64,000 bases of DNA, taken from contig KV918831.1 of NCBI GenBank assembly GCA_002049455.2, forward strand, positions 62,001-126,000, read 5' to 3'. Position 1 is the stretch's first letter. Each line of letters opens with the position of its first letter. Positions 1 to 9,252 of this stretch are shown here, in pieces. Under the pieces are notes generated by a model, which worked only from the letters and a program-made list of their open reading frames with translations, did no database searches and had not been told where the DNA came from. The stretch is from Porphyra umbilicalis (lineage: Eukaryota; Rhodophyta; Bangiophyceae; Bangiales; Bangiaceae). Position numbers and translations under genes: made by a program.

Positions 1-1737
1 CTCGCGCGCGCACTCGGCGCCTTCACGGCCGTTACGAGGCCCTGCCGGGCTTTGTCGACGTGATGGCCGAGCACGGCGCACCTACCCACTTGGGTGACCG
101 CGTGGCCGACGTCCATGGGGACCCGTTCTTTGGGAACCAGGGGCCAAAGCGCCGTATATACGAGGTCATGTCGTTTTGCAACGAAGTCATCCGGTACCAA
201 GTGCCGTTGCACCCCTTCCACCGTTTGGTATGCACCAACGCCTTGTTGTTTCCCGTGCCGGCCACCGAGACCCTCGAGGCGGCAGCCAACTCGTTTTGCC
301 GCCTGTTGCGGGATTGGCCTAAGGCCGTTTTTCTCTCGCGCTCTGTGGCCACGGACCTCGCGGTACCGATCGGCCATTATGCCGGGTTGGCGGAGTACTT
401 GGATCAGCTTACGCTGGTGGCGGCGGAGGAGAACGATGCGGTCGATGAAGATCGAAGCCCTCGCATGAGCGAGCTACCGAACCCCTTTCGGGTGCCGACG
501 TTCGGGACCGACCACCGCCGCGCTACGGACACACGGTTCTTCCGCGGTCGCGGGCTGCTGCCGACGGAGTGGTCAGCCGGGTTCCTCCGGGCGCCGAAGT
601 CATTTGGCTTGACTCGTTGGCTTCCGCCAGTCCCTGACTGGGAGCCCAAGACCGATCTTTGGGTGGCGACCCCGATGGTAGTATCGTACCTAATGGACTC
701 GTTGCGAAACGAGTATAGCTCCGCCTGTCAAATTGTGTACTCGGAGTACTACTGCAATCTGATTGCGGCTTAGGTTCGCACCCTTCAAGAGGACAAGGTC
801 TTTGTCCGATTGGACGAGAAGACCCTTCGTCACTTCGACGTTTTGGACACGTACAAAATGCGTGTGGCGCCGGACGGCGAGGTGGCATATGCCTTATATG
901 GCAAGATGCGCCGCGCAATGGACGTGTTCCCTTGGGGGGTCGTCCTTAAGGACGTGGTCCGTCGGGACCGGGACACCGGCGAGGCGCGGCAAGTGCGCGT
1001 TACGGTCGACGAGACCAAGGAGTTCGGCTTTTGCCTTCGACACGCTTGTGTGGATTTCGACTGGGCACCAGACCCGAGCGCGCCCGCCCATGTGGCGCCG
1101 GTTTCCTTCGAGTCACCTCGGGGTGTGGCCTCGCGGTCGACAGACCCATCCGGGAGGGGCTTATGCCGGCAGTGGCGACCGTGGGGGTTATCACCGCCCG
1201 CATTGGCCACGTCGCGATCGCTCGCGGTCGGCGTCGCCGCCCCGGGCCATCGAGGTCACTTGGCCGACGCGTGCCTCTTCCTCCGCGGCGGTTGCCTTGT
1301 TCGGGTCGGCGCGCGTGCGCGACGTGCGTCTTCGCACGCCCCGTGGGGCTGCTGTGTCAGCGGTGGCGCACGCCTGGGTATACCAAGTGACTGGCTTGCG
1401 CCGTGCTGTGGAGCGGGCGGACGGCCGAGGGGTTGAGTCGGCCTTGGCCATCATTGTTCAGGCAGTGGCTCGCGCCGTCGATGGCGATGCGAACTATGAG
1501 CGCTTTGCTCAGCATCTCGAGGCTATCCAGCCGGAGGAGGTGGCGGCGCCGACGCGCTTCAACGCGCAGAGCGTTCTGGGGCGTCGCGCCCATGCTGACG
1601 GGGGGCCGTCCGGCGGGGCTCCGCCCTCGGCGCGTAATACGCGTGCGCGTAGTGTGTCCCAGGAGTCGGGGGCCAGCGTTGGCTCTCGCCACACTTTTCG
1701 TCGCGACTCGCGTCGTAGTGATGAGGAGTACGAGTAG
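1..1737 (+). pseudogene. Broken unknown gene, 5' part outside the window
   Basis: A reading frame is open from the left edge and continues as natural-looking protein to about position 1130, but TAG at 771-773 interrupts it. Protein of the same style resumes immediately after this stop (VRTLQEDKVFVRLDEKTLR). Past about 1100-1190 the plausible frame shifts by one and runs to TAG at 1735-1737, ending in an Arg/Ser- and Asp/Glu-rich tail (RRDSRRSDEEYE). So I see one nonsense codon and one likely frameshift. I recognise no family. The Ser/Arg stretch (RRDRSRSASPP) and the neighbouring gypsy element make a structural (gag-like) protein of another retroelement possible, but that is inference. It is also possible that two separate ORFs abut here. 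Confidence 0.45.
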
Positions 1738-2093
1738 CGATGATCACTGTTCAGTGACTTGCTCGGCTGACCCTGGCGGGGAGGGGGTGCCAATGTCGGG
1801 GGCTTCCGCCTTTAAGGTGTTGATGTTTCTTCGTCTTGTGATTGTTTGTCGTTTGACATGTTTGTATCCACTGCTCAGTTTTTCTGTTTATCGTCATAGC
1901 GATAAAGGAAGTGGCAGGCCATCATGGCCCATGTTGTGGGATTTGTATCCCTTGCATCTGCTGATAAAAGCACTTCGTACTCGAAACATGCGCGTATGGC
2001 AGTAGCGTACCAACTGCGGTTGGTCCATTGTGGTATGACCACGGTTGCTTCCTCGGTGGTTGTCACCAAGCGTCGAAGGACTGAGTCCAAGAG
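1738..2093. other. Spacer between broken gene and gypsy pol
   Basis: No coding capacity is supported. If the gypsy element has a 3' LTR it should start here on the minus strand. I compared this stretch by eye with the 500 bases upstream of gag (8752-9252) and saw no convincing long terminal repeat pair, so no LTR is annotated. Confidence 0.4.
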
Positions 2094-5000
2094 CTATACC
2101 AGGGGTATCAGAAGCCCGTTGGGGAGCACTGTTACAGAGGGATCGCTCCCGATCCGTGTCGCCTGCGCGGATTTCGGCCACACATATGTGTACGGGCCGT
2201 AAACACGGTTCAGCCGAGGGAAATGCCGCAAGGCAAGTTGGGGATCATACACAAAGTTGCGCGTCATGGACGGCAGAGTGGACGTGAGCCATGCGACAGG
2301 AAGTACTTCCTTAATTGCGGCGGCTGTACTTGAATCTGTCCACGAGACATCGGCATGGGTAACTCCGTCACCGGTAACATGGACATGTTGGATAGTGGGT
2401 ATCCACGTGGGGTCCATGACGATGTTGGCCACGGTTGTGAGCCCGGCCTGTCGGCGACTTCGTCGCGTTGGCGTTTGCCATTCGTACCCGGGTACATGCT
2501 TCTTCTTCTGCCGAAGAAATCGCACCACCAGGTTGCGTGGGAGATTCTCCAGGGGTTCCCAGGTGTCGTCTTTCGACCCGTAGTCGAACCAGCGCACCTC
2601 AGCGCTGTAGCTGTCGCTAGTCTGGCGTAAGCCTAGAAGTTTGTCAACCACATATTCATCGGCAGTTGCCGGGGGCGGCTTGCGTTGGTCAAGACCATCT
2701 AGCAGGGGTTGTGGAACCGTGTCCGCTTTCGTTAGACGAGGAGCTGGGGTGACATGGTCACTGCTGACACGTTTTTCCTCGCCGTCAATGTCAATGACGA
2801 ACGTGGAGGCGTCCGCGCCTGCGTCGATGACCACGAAGGGTCCAATGACTTTGCTTTGCAGCTTGTTTTGCCGGTCGTGGTTGGTCGTGTACACGTACTC
2901 GCCGATCTTGACGTCCGCATTGCGGGTTGCGACCCGATGGTCGAAGTTACGTTTGTAAAGTTGTTGCGTCTTACGCAAGGCCTCGACTACGATGGGGATC
3001 TGCTTGCGCAGGCGGGCCATGAACTCGCGTTTGCGAGCTAGGGGTGACCCATCCTTGAGCGTTCCCTCATTGGTAAGCGGAGTGCCCGGGGGCAAGTTGC
3101 GAACCGTGAGGTTGGGGATCCGCCTTGGGATAACGAGCTCGAAGGGAGCGATACCCGTAGACCGGTGCGGTTGGCTGTAATATGCCATGGTGATTACCGG
3201 GAGTAGCTCGTCCCATCGTGATGGGTCGTCGGCGACGTAGTGTCTCAGCTGAGTAGCCATGGTACGGTTGTACCGTTCAACTTGCGCATTGGTTTGGGGA
3301 TGATACGCCGTGGTGCGAACCGTTTCAATGCCAAGCATTTTCATTACAGCGATGAAGAAGTTCGACATGAACTGGGGCCCTTGGTCCGATGGGATCCGGT
3401 CCGGGGGGCCGTAGGCGGACACCCTCGCGTCGATGATGGCTGACGCCACGGACATGGCCGTAATTCGCCGTAAGGCGACGCACTTGGTGAGCTTGGCGAA
3501 GCGGTCTGTGATATCCAAGATGAAGCGATTGCCCGTCTTGGAGGCCGGGATGGGCCCAAAGATGTCAACGGACAGCTCCGTGAGAGGCTCAGTAGCCGGG
3601 AACAGCGTCAAGGGCGTGGTGTGTCGCCGCAAGGCGATGCGGTTTTGGGCACAAGTTGTGCACTTGGTGATGGTGGTGTGGATGTCCGTTACCATCGAAG
3701 GCCAGTAATATGCCTTTCGCATGGTGTAGTACATCCGGTTCATACCGGGGAGGGCTGCCACTGTGGCGTGATGCTCGAGCGTCAAGACGCGTTCGCGTAA
3801 TGATTTTGGTATAACTAATTGGTTGCCGTAAGGCGTCCGGCGATACAGAGCGTGATGCTCGTTGCGGAAGAAGGCCTTCGCCGTTCCGCGCTCCACGCGA
3901 GTGGACATCTCGACGCAGAATTCGTCTGTTTGTTGTGCTTCGACAACATCTTCAAACTCCACCGGTTCCGGTGTGTCGGTACCCGTGTACCTCCCCGTTC
4001 TTAAGCCGTTGGCCGTCTCGGCCAATGCCAGACAAGGTATATCATCATGGATATCTTCTGGCGGCGCCACCATAGAGGCACGCGACAGGAAGTCGGGCAA
4101 GTGGTGCGATGCACCTGGTTTATAAACCATATCTAATGTGTATTCGGAGAGGCGAAGTCGCCATCGCATCAAGCGTCCGCTTGAGTCAGTCGTGCTGTAG
4201 ATCCAGCTAAGTGCTTGGTGATCCGCTCGGACGAGGAACCGTCGCCCATCGAGGAAGTGCCTCAACTTGAGGACAGCCCACACGACGCCGAGGCATTCGC
4301 GCTCCGTTGTGGAGTAGTTTTGCTCTGCAGCAGTGAGTACTCGGATCCAATATCCGACAGGATGAAGCAGTTCGCCCGGTTCCTCCTGGAGGAGGGTAAA
4401 ACCAACTTGGTCGGCGCATGCGTCAACGTCAACGACGAGCTTCCGATTAGCCTTTGGCAAGGCAAGTACCGGTGGGCACAGCAGTGCGTTTCGAAGGTCT
4501 TCGAATGCGGCGATGGCCACGTCCGTTGGTGGTGGTAGGTCCGGTGGGATCTCGGCCCTAGTCAGGGCGTTCAGGGGCTTCGCTCGTTTGGCAAAGTCCT
4601 TGACGAAACGTCGATAGACGTTGCACATGCCCAAGAAGCTTTTCAGCTGGGTCTTCGTCGTTGGGAACTTGGCGTGCTTCATAGCATCCACGTTCTTGTT
4701 GTGCACGAGCAGTTGCCCGGGGCGGACAATGTGTCCGAGGTACTCGACTTCGTCGGAGAACCATTTGCACTTTTCCAAGTTTAGGGTAACCCCGGCTTCG
4801 CGCAGACGGTGCAGAACCGTATCAACGTCTTTGACGTGTTGTTCCGCGTTTGCGGAGAAGAGGATGACATCGTCTAAGTAGACAAGGCATATCTGCCACT
4901 TCAAGCCCAAGAAGATAATATCCAACGCGCGCTGAAAGGTAGCGGGCGCGTTCGTCAAGCCGAAAGGCATTGATAACCAGTGGTATATACCACAATGCGT

Positions 5001-6338
5001 TGTGAACGCCGTCTTCTCTTGGTCTTCCTTGCGTAAGGGTACTTGCCAGTACCCCGCGGTGTAGTCGAGAGACGTGAACACCTGGGCGTCTCCCAAGGAG
5101 TCGAGGCAGTCCACCATCCGAGGCAAGGGATAAGCATCCTTCTTGGTGTTGTTGTTTAACCGACGATAGTCGACACAGAATCGGGCTTTGCCGTTCTTCT
5201 TTGGTACAATTACCACGGGGCTTGCCCAAGAACTATGGCTAGGGGCAATGACGTTGAGCTTCAACATCTTGTTGATCTGATCAGCGATGATCTGCCGTTT
5301 GAACGGCCCGGTCCGGTAGGGTTGGGCCCGTATGGGCAGAGCGTCTGGGGGAGTGACAATGGCGTGCTGCGTAGCACGGATGACACCTAGGGTTCCATCC
5401 CACATCGACGAATGCGTCTTGAGCATGTCTCGAATCTGCTTGTGCAGGTACTCGGGGGCCTCACTGAGGTCGAGGTCCTCGAGTGGGTCACGACTCGCGT
5501 CGTCCGATGAAGTATCGGTTCCATCTGTTGGATTGTTGTCATCCAAGACGGCGGCCAACATCGGCCCTTGGTAGGGTTCGACAAACCCCAAGGTTGAGTT
5601 CTTGCGAACAATGACTTGATCTTTTCCAAAGTTGCATAACTTGACTAGGAAGGGTTCGTCGGCCTTGACGATGGAAAGGCCACGGGCGAGCGCCATTGAC
5701 TTATGTCGGCATAACCGAGCGTTCGGTGTGATGGTAACCATACCAGGGGTGTCGCATGTGGCCATGATCCATTCCTCTTGTTGTCCGTCTACACGTACCT
5801 GTTTACAGGCTCTCACCCTCGCGGGTTTGTCTTGCCAATGGCGGTCCCAGGCACTGTCATTAAGACATGCCAAGATCGGCGTTGGCCGAGGAAGCTCCTC
5901 CGTGCAGCGCACGTGTTCCTGCCAGACGATCTTCCGCAAACGCGGCGAGATCGCCTCGATGTTTTGTTCAATGAACTCGGTGCCAAGAATGCACGGGACT
6001 GACAAGTTGTCGGACACGAGGAATCGGTCAAACAGACGTACACCTCCGGTGTCTACATACAGATGTATGGCATACTTCGTCACGAGACGATAGTTGTTTG
6101 CATCTCGGATGCGCGGAAGCGTGGTCAACTCTTCGGCGTAAGCCATCCAGTTCGCAGGGCGAACACTAGTTCGCACTATGTTCACCCCGGCACCCGTGTC
6201 AAGTACAGGGCGGCAGCTCCGCATCACGCGCATGCACGGGCCAAGCGTGGCGGCGATCTCGTAGTGCCGTAAGGCACGGCGCAACAGTCTTGTTACCTTA
6301 CGTTTTCGCGTTCCGCCGGGCAACCCCAAGTCGGGCAC
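2094..6338 (-). CDS. pol: Gypsy Pol polyprotein (PR-RT-RNaseH-IN-chromodomain)
   Basis: This polyprotein would process Gag-Pol, copy element RNA into DNA and integrate it. About 1,414 codons are open. An aspartic protease motif LDTGAG lies near residue 47. The reverse transcriptase shows the fingers/palm motif with YRRLNNNT and the catalytic YLDD near residue 486 (about 4870-4881). RNase H has the VDACADQ motif. Integrase has a HH...CTTC zinc domain near residues 857-893 and a DDE core: D in LSVDIFGP (about 926), D in DQGPQF (about 984) and E in AQVERYNRT (about 1021). A chromodomain (YVVDKLLG...WFDYGSKDDTWEP) lies near 1230-1280; in chromoviruses this domain can guide integration to marked chromatin. 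The first codon at 6338 is GTG. No ATG start is needed, because pol overlaps the end of gag in the -1 frame and is probably made by frameshifting. No stop interrupts it. Confidence 0.93.
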   Translation of the reverse strand: MPDLGLPGGTRKRKVTRLLRRALRHYEIAATLGPCMRVMRSCRPVLDTGAGVNIVRTSVRPANWMAYAEELTTLPRIRDANNYRLVTKYAIHLYVDTGGVRLFDRFLVSDNLSVPCILGTEFIEQNIEAISPRLRKIVWQEHVRCTEELPRPTPILACLNDSAWDRHWQDKPARVRACKQVRVDGQQEEWIMATCDTPGMVTITPNARLCRHKSMALARGLSIVKADEPFLVKLCNFGKDQVIVRKNSTLGFVEPYQGPMLAAVLDDNNPTDGTDTSSDDASRDPLEDLDLSEAPEYLHKQIRDMLKTHSSMWDGTLGVIRATQHAIVTPPDALPIRAQPYRTGPFKRQIIADQINKMLKLNVIAPSHSSWASPVVIVPKKNGKARFCVDYRRLNNNTKKDAYPLPRMVDCLDSLGDAQVFTSLDYTAGYWQVPLRKEDQEKTAFTTHCGIYHWLSMPFGLTNAPATFQRALDIIFLGLKWQICLVYLDDVILFSANAEQHVKDVDTVLHRLREAGVTLNLEKCKWFSDEVEYLGHIVRPGQLLVHNKNVDAMKHAKFPTTKTQLKSFLGMCNVYRRFVKDFAKRAKPLNALTRAEIPPDLPPPTDVAIAAFEDLRNALLCPPVLALPKANRKLVVDVDACADQVGFTLLQEEPGELLHPVGYWIRVLTAAEQNYSTTERECLGVVWAVLKLRHFLDGRRFLVRADHQALSWIYSTTDSSGRLMRWRLRLSEYTLDMVYKPGASHHLPDFLSRASMVAPPEDIHDDIPCLALAETANGLRTGRYTGTDTPEPVEFEDVVEAQQTDEFCVEMSTRVERGTAKAFFRNEHHALYRRTPYGNQLVIPKSLRERVLTLEHHATVAALPGMNRMYYTMRKAYYWPSMVTDIHTTITKCTTCAQNRIALRRHTTPLTLFPATEPLTELSVDIFGPIPASKTGNRFILDITDRFAKLTKCVALRRITAMSVASAIIDARVSAYGPPDRIPSDQGPQFMSNFFIAVMKMLGIETVRTTAYHPQTNAQVERYNRTMATQLRHYVADDPSRWDELLPVITMAYYSQPHRSTGIAPFELVIPRRIPNLTVRNLPPGTPLTNEGTLKDGSPLARKREFMARLRKQIPIVVEALRKTQQLYKRNFDHRVATRNADVKIGEYVYTTNHDRQNKLQSKVIGPFVVIDAGADASTFVIDIDGEEKRVSSDHVTPAPRLTKADTVPQPLLDGLDQRKPPPATADEYVVDKLLGLRQTSDSYSAEVRWFDYGSKDDTWEPLENLPRNLVVRFLRQKKKHVPGYEWQTPTRRSRRQAGLTTVANIVMDPTWIPTIQHVHVTGDGVTHADVSWTDSSTAAAIKEVLPVAWLTSTLPSMTRNFVYDPQLALRHFPRLNRVYGPYTYVWPKSAQATRIGSDPSVTVLPNGLLIPLV

Positions 6339-6349
6339 CCGGCCTAGGC

Positions 6350-6356
6350 GTTTTTC
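6350..6356 (-). promoter_or_regulatory. Candidate -1 ribosomal frameshift site at the gag-pol overlap
   Basis: In the gag frame the last codons read TCG AAA AAC GCC TAG. The heptamer G AAA AAC sits two codons before the stop, and the -1 frame from here is open into Pol. A-site slippage on A-AAC is well known from retroviral and retrotransposon signals, though the first base of the heptamer is G instead of A. No downstream pseudoknot was tested. Confidence 0.45.
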
Positions 6357-6474
6357 GAGGCGTCCACGGCGTTGGCCGGATGTTCGATCTTGTCTTCTTC
6401 GACGTTACCGTCGGCAATGGCATGAACACCGATAGGCGGTTGGCGACGCTCGCGAGGGCGATATGGTTCGGCAC

Positions 6475-7227
6475 CAGGGGTTGTCAGGATATGCTTTTTG
6501 GGCCGTAATAGGATACGGATACACGCCGATCCTTCGTATCTGATTACGGATAACTCCCTCAGCTGAGATCCGGATCAGGATATTTGCCTCCGCAGCCGGA
6601 TATTTGAGTGGAATATATTCGTATCAGGATACGATTATTGGATCCGAATATAATCCCCCAAGTCCGACGGACAGCTCAATTACAGCCCAAGAAGAATGCC
6701 ATCCAGCCGTTATTCAAGTGCTAAATGGACGACAGTACGACTTGAAATCCACACTTGATTTCAACGCCCCAACGGGCGCCGTCGAGGCGGTTCCCCGCCG
6801 TTTGTGTAAACGGACGTCAGAATGACGGTTCTGAATCTTGTGTTACACTCTGACAACAACGCAATCGGGTCGAGTCGCCTGATTGAACGGTCCCTCCCGG
6901 GTCGGGCTGGATCGCCGCCTGTCGCTGCCAAAAAGTTCGGATATTAATTCCGCGATTGTTGGCACGCGAAAAGAGAGGTCGACTGTGTTTAACCAGAGTT
7001 CGCCAGGCGCGGGATGCCTCAAAACCGTATATATCCCTGTATCCTGACACTCATAACTGGGATACGGATCCGATGTAATATTGCAGTTTCTGTCGGACCG
7101 GATAGATATATCGTCACCTCCTTTTCTCATAATGCATTTCGGATTTGCGTCCCCGGCTCGTATCCGAAGTGGATACGGATATAATGCACGGATATAATCC
7201 TCGGGGATATATCCATGACAACCCCTG
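6475..7227. mobile_element. Non-autonomous hAT-type element with perfect 8-bp target duplication
   Basis: The 753-bp insertion begins CAGGGGTTGTCAGGATAT and ends with a near-perfect inverted copy, ATATCCATGACAACCCCTG (one base of difference in spacing). It is flanked on both sides by TTCGGCAC (6467-6474 and 7228-7235). CAGGG-type termini plus an 8-bp duplication are the hAT superfamily signature. The interior is AT-richer than the surroundings, has subterminal GGATAC/GTATCC motifs in both orientations, and encodes no transposase. It split the gag 3' end of the gypsy element and is therefore younger than it. Confidence 0.9.
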
Positions 7228-8751
7228 TTCGGCACACTGTGCGGCGAAGTGCCCCGGCTTGTTACAATTGTAACAGATGTCAGCCCGATTGGCTTGAGGG
7301 ACGGCGGCCCGCGGGGGCGGCGGGGTGCGAACCGGTGAGAACGGTCGCTCCGTCGTCGTCCGCTGGTCCTGTGTCGCGTAAGCGACTTTAATTGCCGTTG
7401 GGCGGGTCATCTTGAGCTGCAAGCGCAGCTTGTTGGTGCCGTCCCAGTACATCTGGGTGGTAGCAACAGTCTTGGACAGAGTCCGATCCGGGAATTGGTC
7501 ATTCAAGACCCGCACGTGCGCTTGCACAAGGTCCGAAAGACCAGTGATGAAGACGTCCTTAACGTCTTGGATGTCGAACAAACCGTTCAGGAGGTCGCAT
7601 TGCGTTTCTACGCGGTGACCAAAGGCCGTGGGCGCCTCGTTGTATTGCTGCTTCATCGTAATGATGTCTTGGTAGGCGCTAGCTGTAGTTGCGTGTGTCG
7701 CATACTTCGAAAGAAGCCAGTTGACGGCATCTCCGTACGTACGAATGGCATAACGCTTACGTCCGAGGGTGCTGTTAAGCGCGCCGGAGAAGGCCATCTT
7801 GGCGTGGCCGGCTAGTCGAAAGACCATGAGCGGAAGAGCTTGACCGTGCGTCAGCCCAGCCGCATCGCACGCGCGGCAAAAGGTCGTCAAGAACGTGAAG
7901 ATGCCCAAGGGCAGGGCTCCCGTGAACGGCTGTTGCCCATGGAACGCTCCGTCTAAACTTTTGTTGAGACGATGCGACCGTTGTGCCTCCTTAGGCGTAT
8001 TCGTCAGTTGACGGCGGATCAAGAACTACGTCCTGTAGTCCAGGAGTATCTTGAAGCGGCTATTAGCCAGGCGGATCACCTTGATCCTATCGGCTTTTTC
8101 AAGTCGCGCCTTCCGTTTGGTGGGGGTCGCGTTGCGCTTGCGCGCGGCCACGTCCGACTCGCTCGAGCTGTCGCTCGGTGAGGACCCACTTGGGGGCGAC
8201 GGCGGGCCTGGCGGCCCGTGGCCATCGTCCGAAGAGGACGTGTCCGTCGCGCTCGAGTTGTCGTCGTCTGACGACGTCGGGCTTGACCCAGAGGCAGAAT
8301 CATCGGAAGATGAGGAAGGCGCGGCGTTAGCCGGATCGTCCTTGCGGACGGACTTGTCTTGAGTCACCTTGCTTGTCTTCTTGACATTCTTGGTCTTGTC
8401 GCCCGACTGGCGGCGAGACTTAGCCACACGGCGCTCCTCCTCATGGGAGTCGACCTTGCGCAGGGCCTCGACGTCGTCGACCAACTTGTCATTGGCTCGC
8501 GCCAGAGACTCGTTAGTCTGTTCTTAGGCCGTAAGGCGTCGCTGAAGTGCTTCAACGGCCGCCTTCAGGCTCTCCACCACCTGCATCTGCCCGGAGGCGG
8601 CTTGATCCGCAGGGATGGGAGAAGTTGGAGCACCGTCCGTTGGGGCGTCGGAAGCGGCAGGAGTGCCTTGTCCCCCGCCCGGTGGCCGGTAGCCAGCTGG
8701 CAACTTTCCGTCTCTGGCTCGCCGAGTGCCGCCGGTACCACCAGTAGACAT

Positions 8752-9252
8752 ACTGGGACCTGAACAAAGTGTTCCGACTCGGCTAACGCCCTTCGCGCCA
8801 ACGTCGAAGATCTCAACCGCGATGCCCCCGGCACCACGCCCACAAGTCGATGGCTTACGCCCCGCGCTCCAAGCGACCGTATCGACACCGTCACAATGCC
8901 ACGAGAAAGCGAGAAAGTTCTCGGGAACACCGTGCCGCGAGGCACGATGAAGGCGAGGGTATCCCCTGCTGCTCCACCAAATGTGGTATTAATAACCTTA
9001 GTTCAATGACCAGTGTACTGAGACCGACCGTAGCCAAGCAATAAAGCGAGTTCTATCGCCGTCGCGGCGAGGAAGAAAGACCTTTTCTTGAAGGGCATCC
9101 GATGGGGAGCCGGGTGGTGCCCACGACGGCGACCCCGGTCCCACGGTGATTTAATACAAACGAGGGCACCGGTCGATCGACCGTCCGATCACAAGCGATC
9201 GTAATGAGTGCCGGCAGACAGATAAGACTGGCAAGCAAACAAACAATAAAAA
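8752..9252. other. Spacer between gag and AAA+ gene
   Basis: This holds the expected 5' leader/LTR position of the minus-strand gypsy element and the 5' side of the plus-strand AAA+ gene. No ORF is convincing. No LTR partner for 1738-2093 was recognised. Confidence 0.35.

Larger units (their letters stand above)
2094..8751 (-). mobile_element. Ty3/gypsy chromovirus-type retrotransposon (internal region)
   Basis: The coding region is minus-strand, in the order gag, protease, reverse transcriptase, RNase H, integrase, chromodomain; this is the Ty3/gypsy order with the chromovirus C-terminal extension. Gag starts at 8751 and pol ends at 2094. The element is interrupted between the gag zinc knuckle and pol by a 753-bp hAT-type insertion (6475-7227), and gag carries two further in-frame stops. 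Pol is open throughout. LTRs, primer-binding site and polypurine tract were not found by eye, so the outer limits are unknown. Confidence 0.85.
6344..8751 (-). pseudogene. gag: Gypsy gag, broken by two stops and a hAT insertion
   Basis: Gag would form the virus-like particle. It starts at ATG 8751 (MSTGGTGGTRR). One frame continues through a charged Ser/Asp-rich region (about 8100-8350), a capsid-like helical part (about 7330-8020) and a zinc knuckle CYNCNKPGHFAAQC (about 7238-7279). In this frame TAA lies at 8524-8526 and TAG at 8026-8028. After the knuckle the frame enters foreign sequence at 7227. Continuing past the insertion, it runs from 6474 to a TAG at 6344-6346. The segments on either side of each stop are in the same frame and read as continuous protein, which argues for simple nonsense mutations. 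Without the insertion the protein would be about 550 residues, normal for a gypsy Gag. Confidence 0.8.

Noticed and set aside
1738-9252. LTR pair expected on both sides of the gypsy coding region
   Set aside because: By-eye comparison of 1738-2093 with 8752-9252 gave only short chance matches. A dot-plot of the two flanks with more sequence would decide it.
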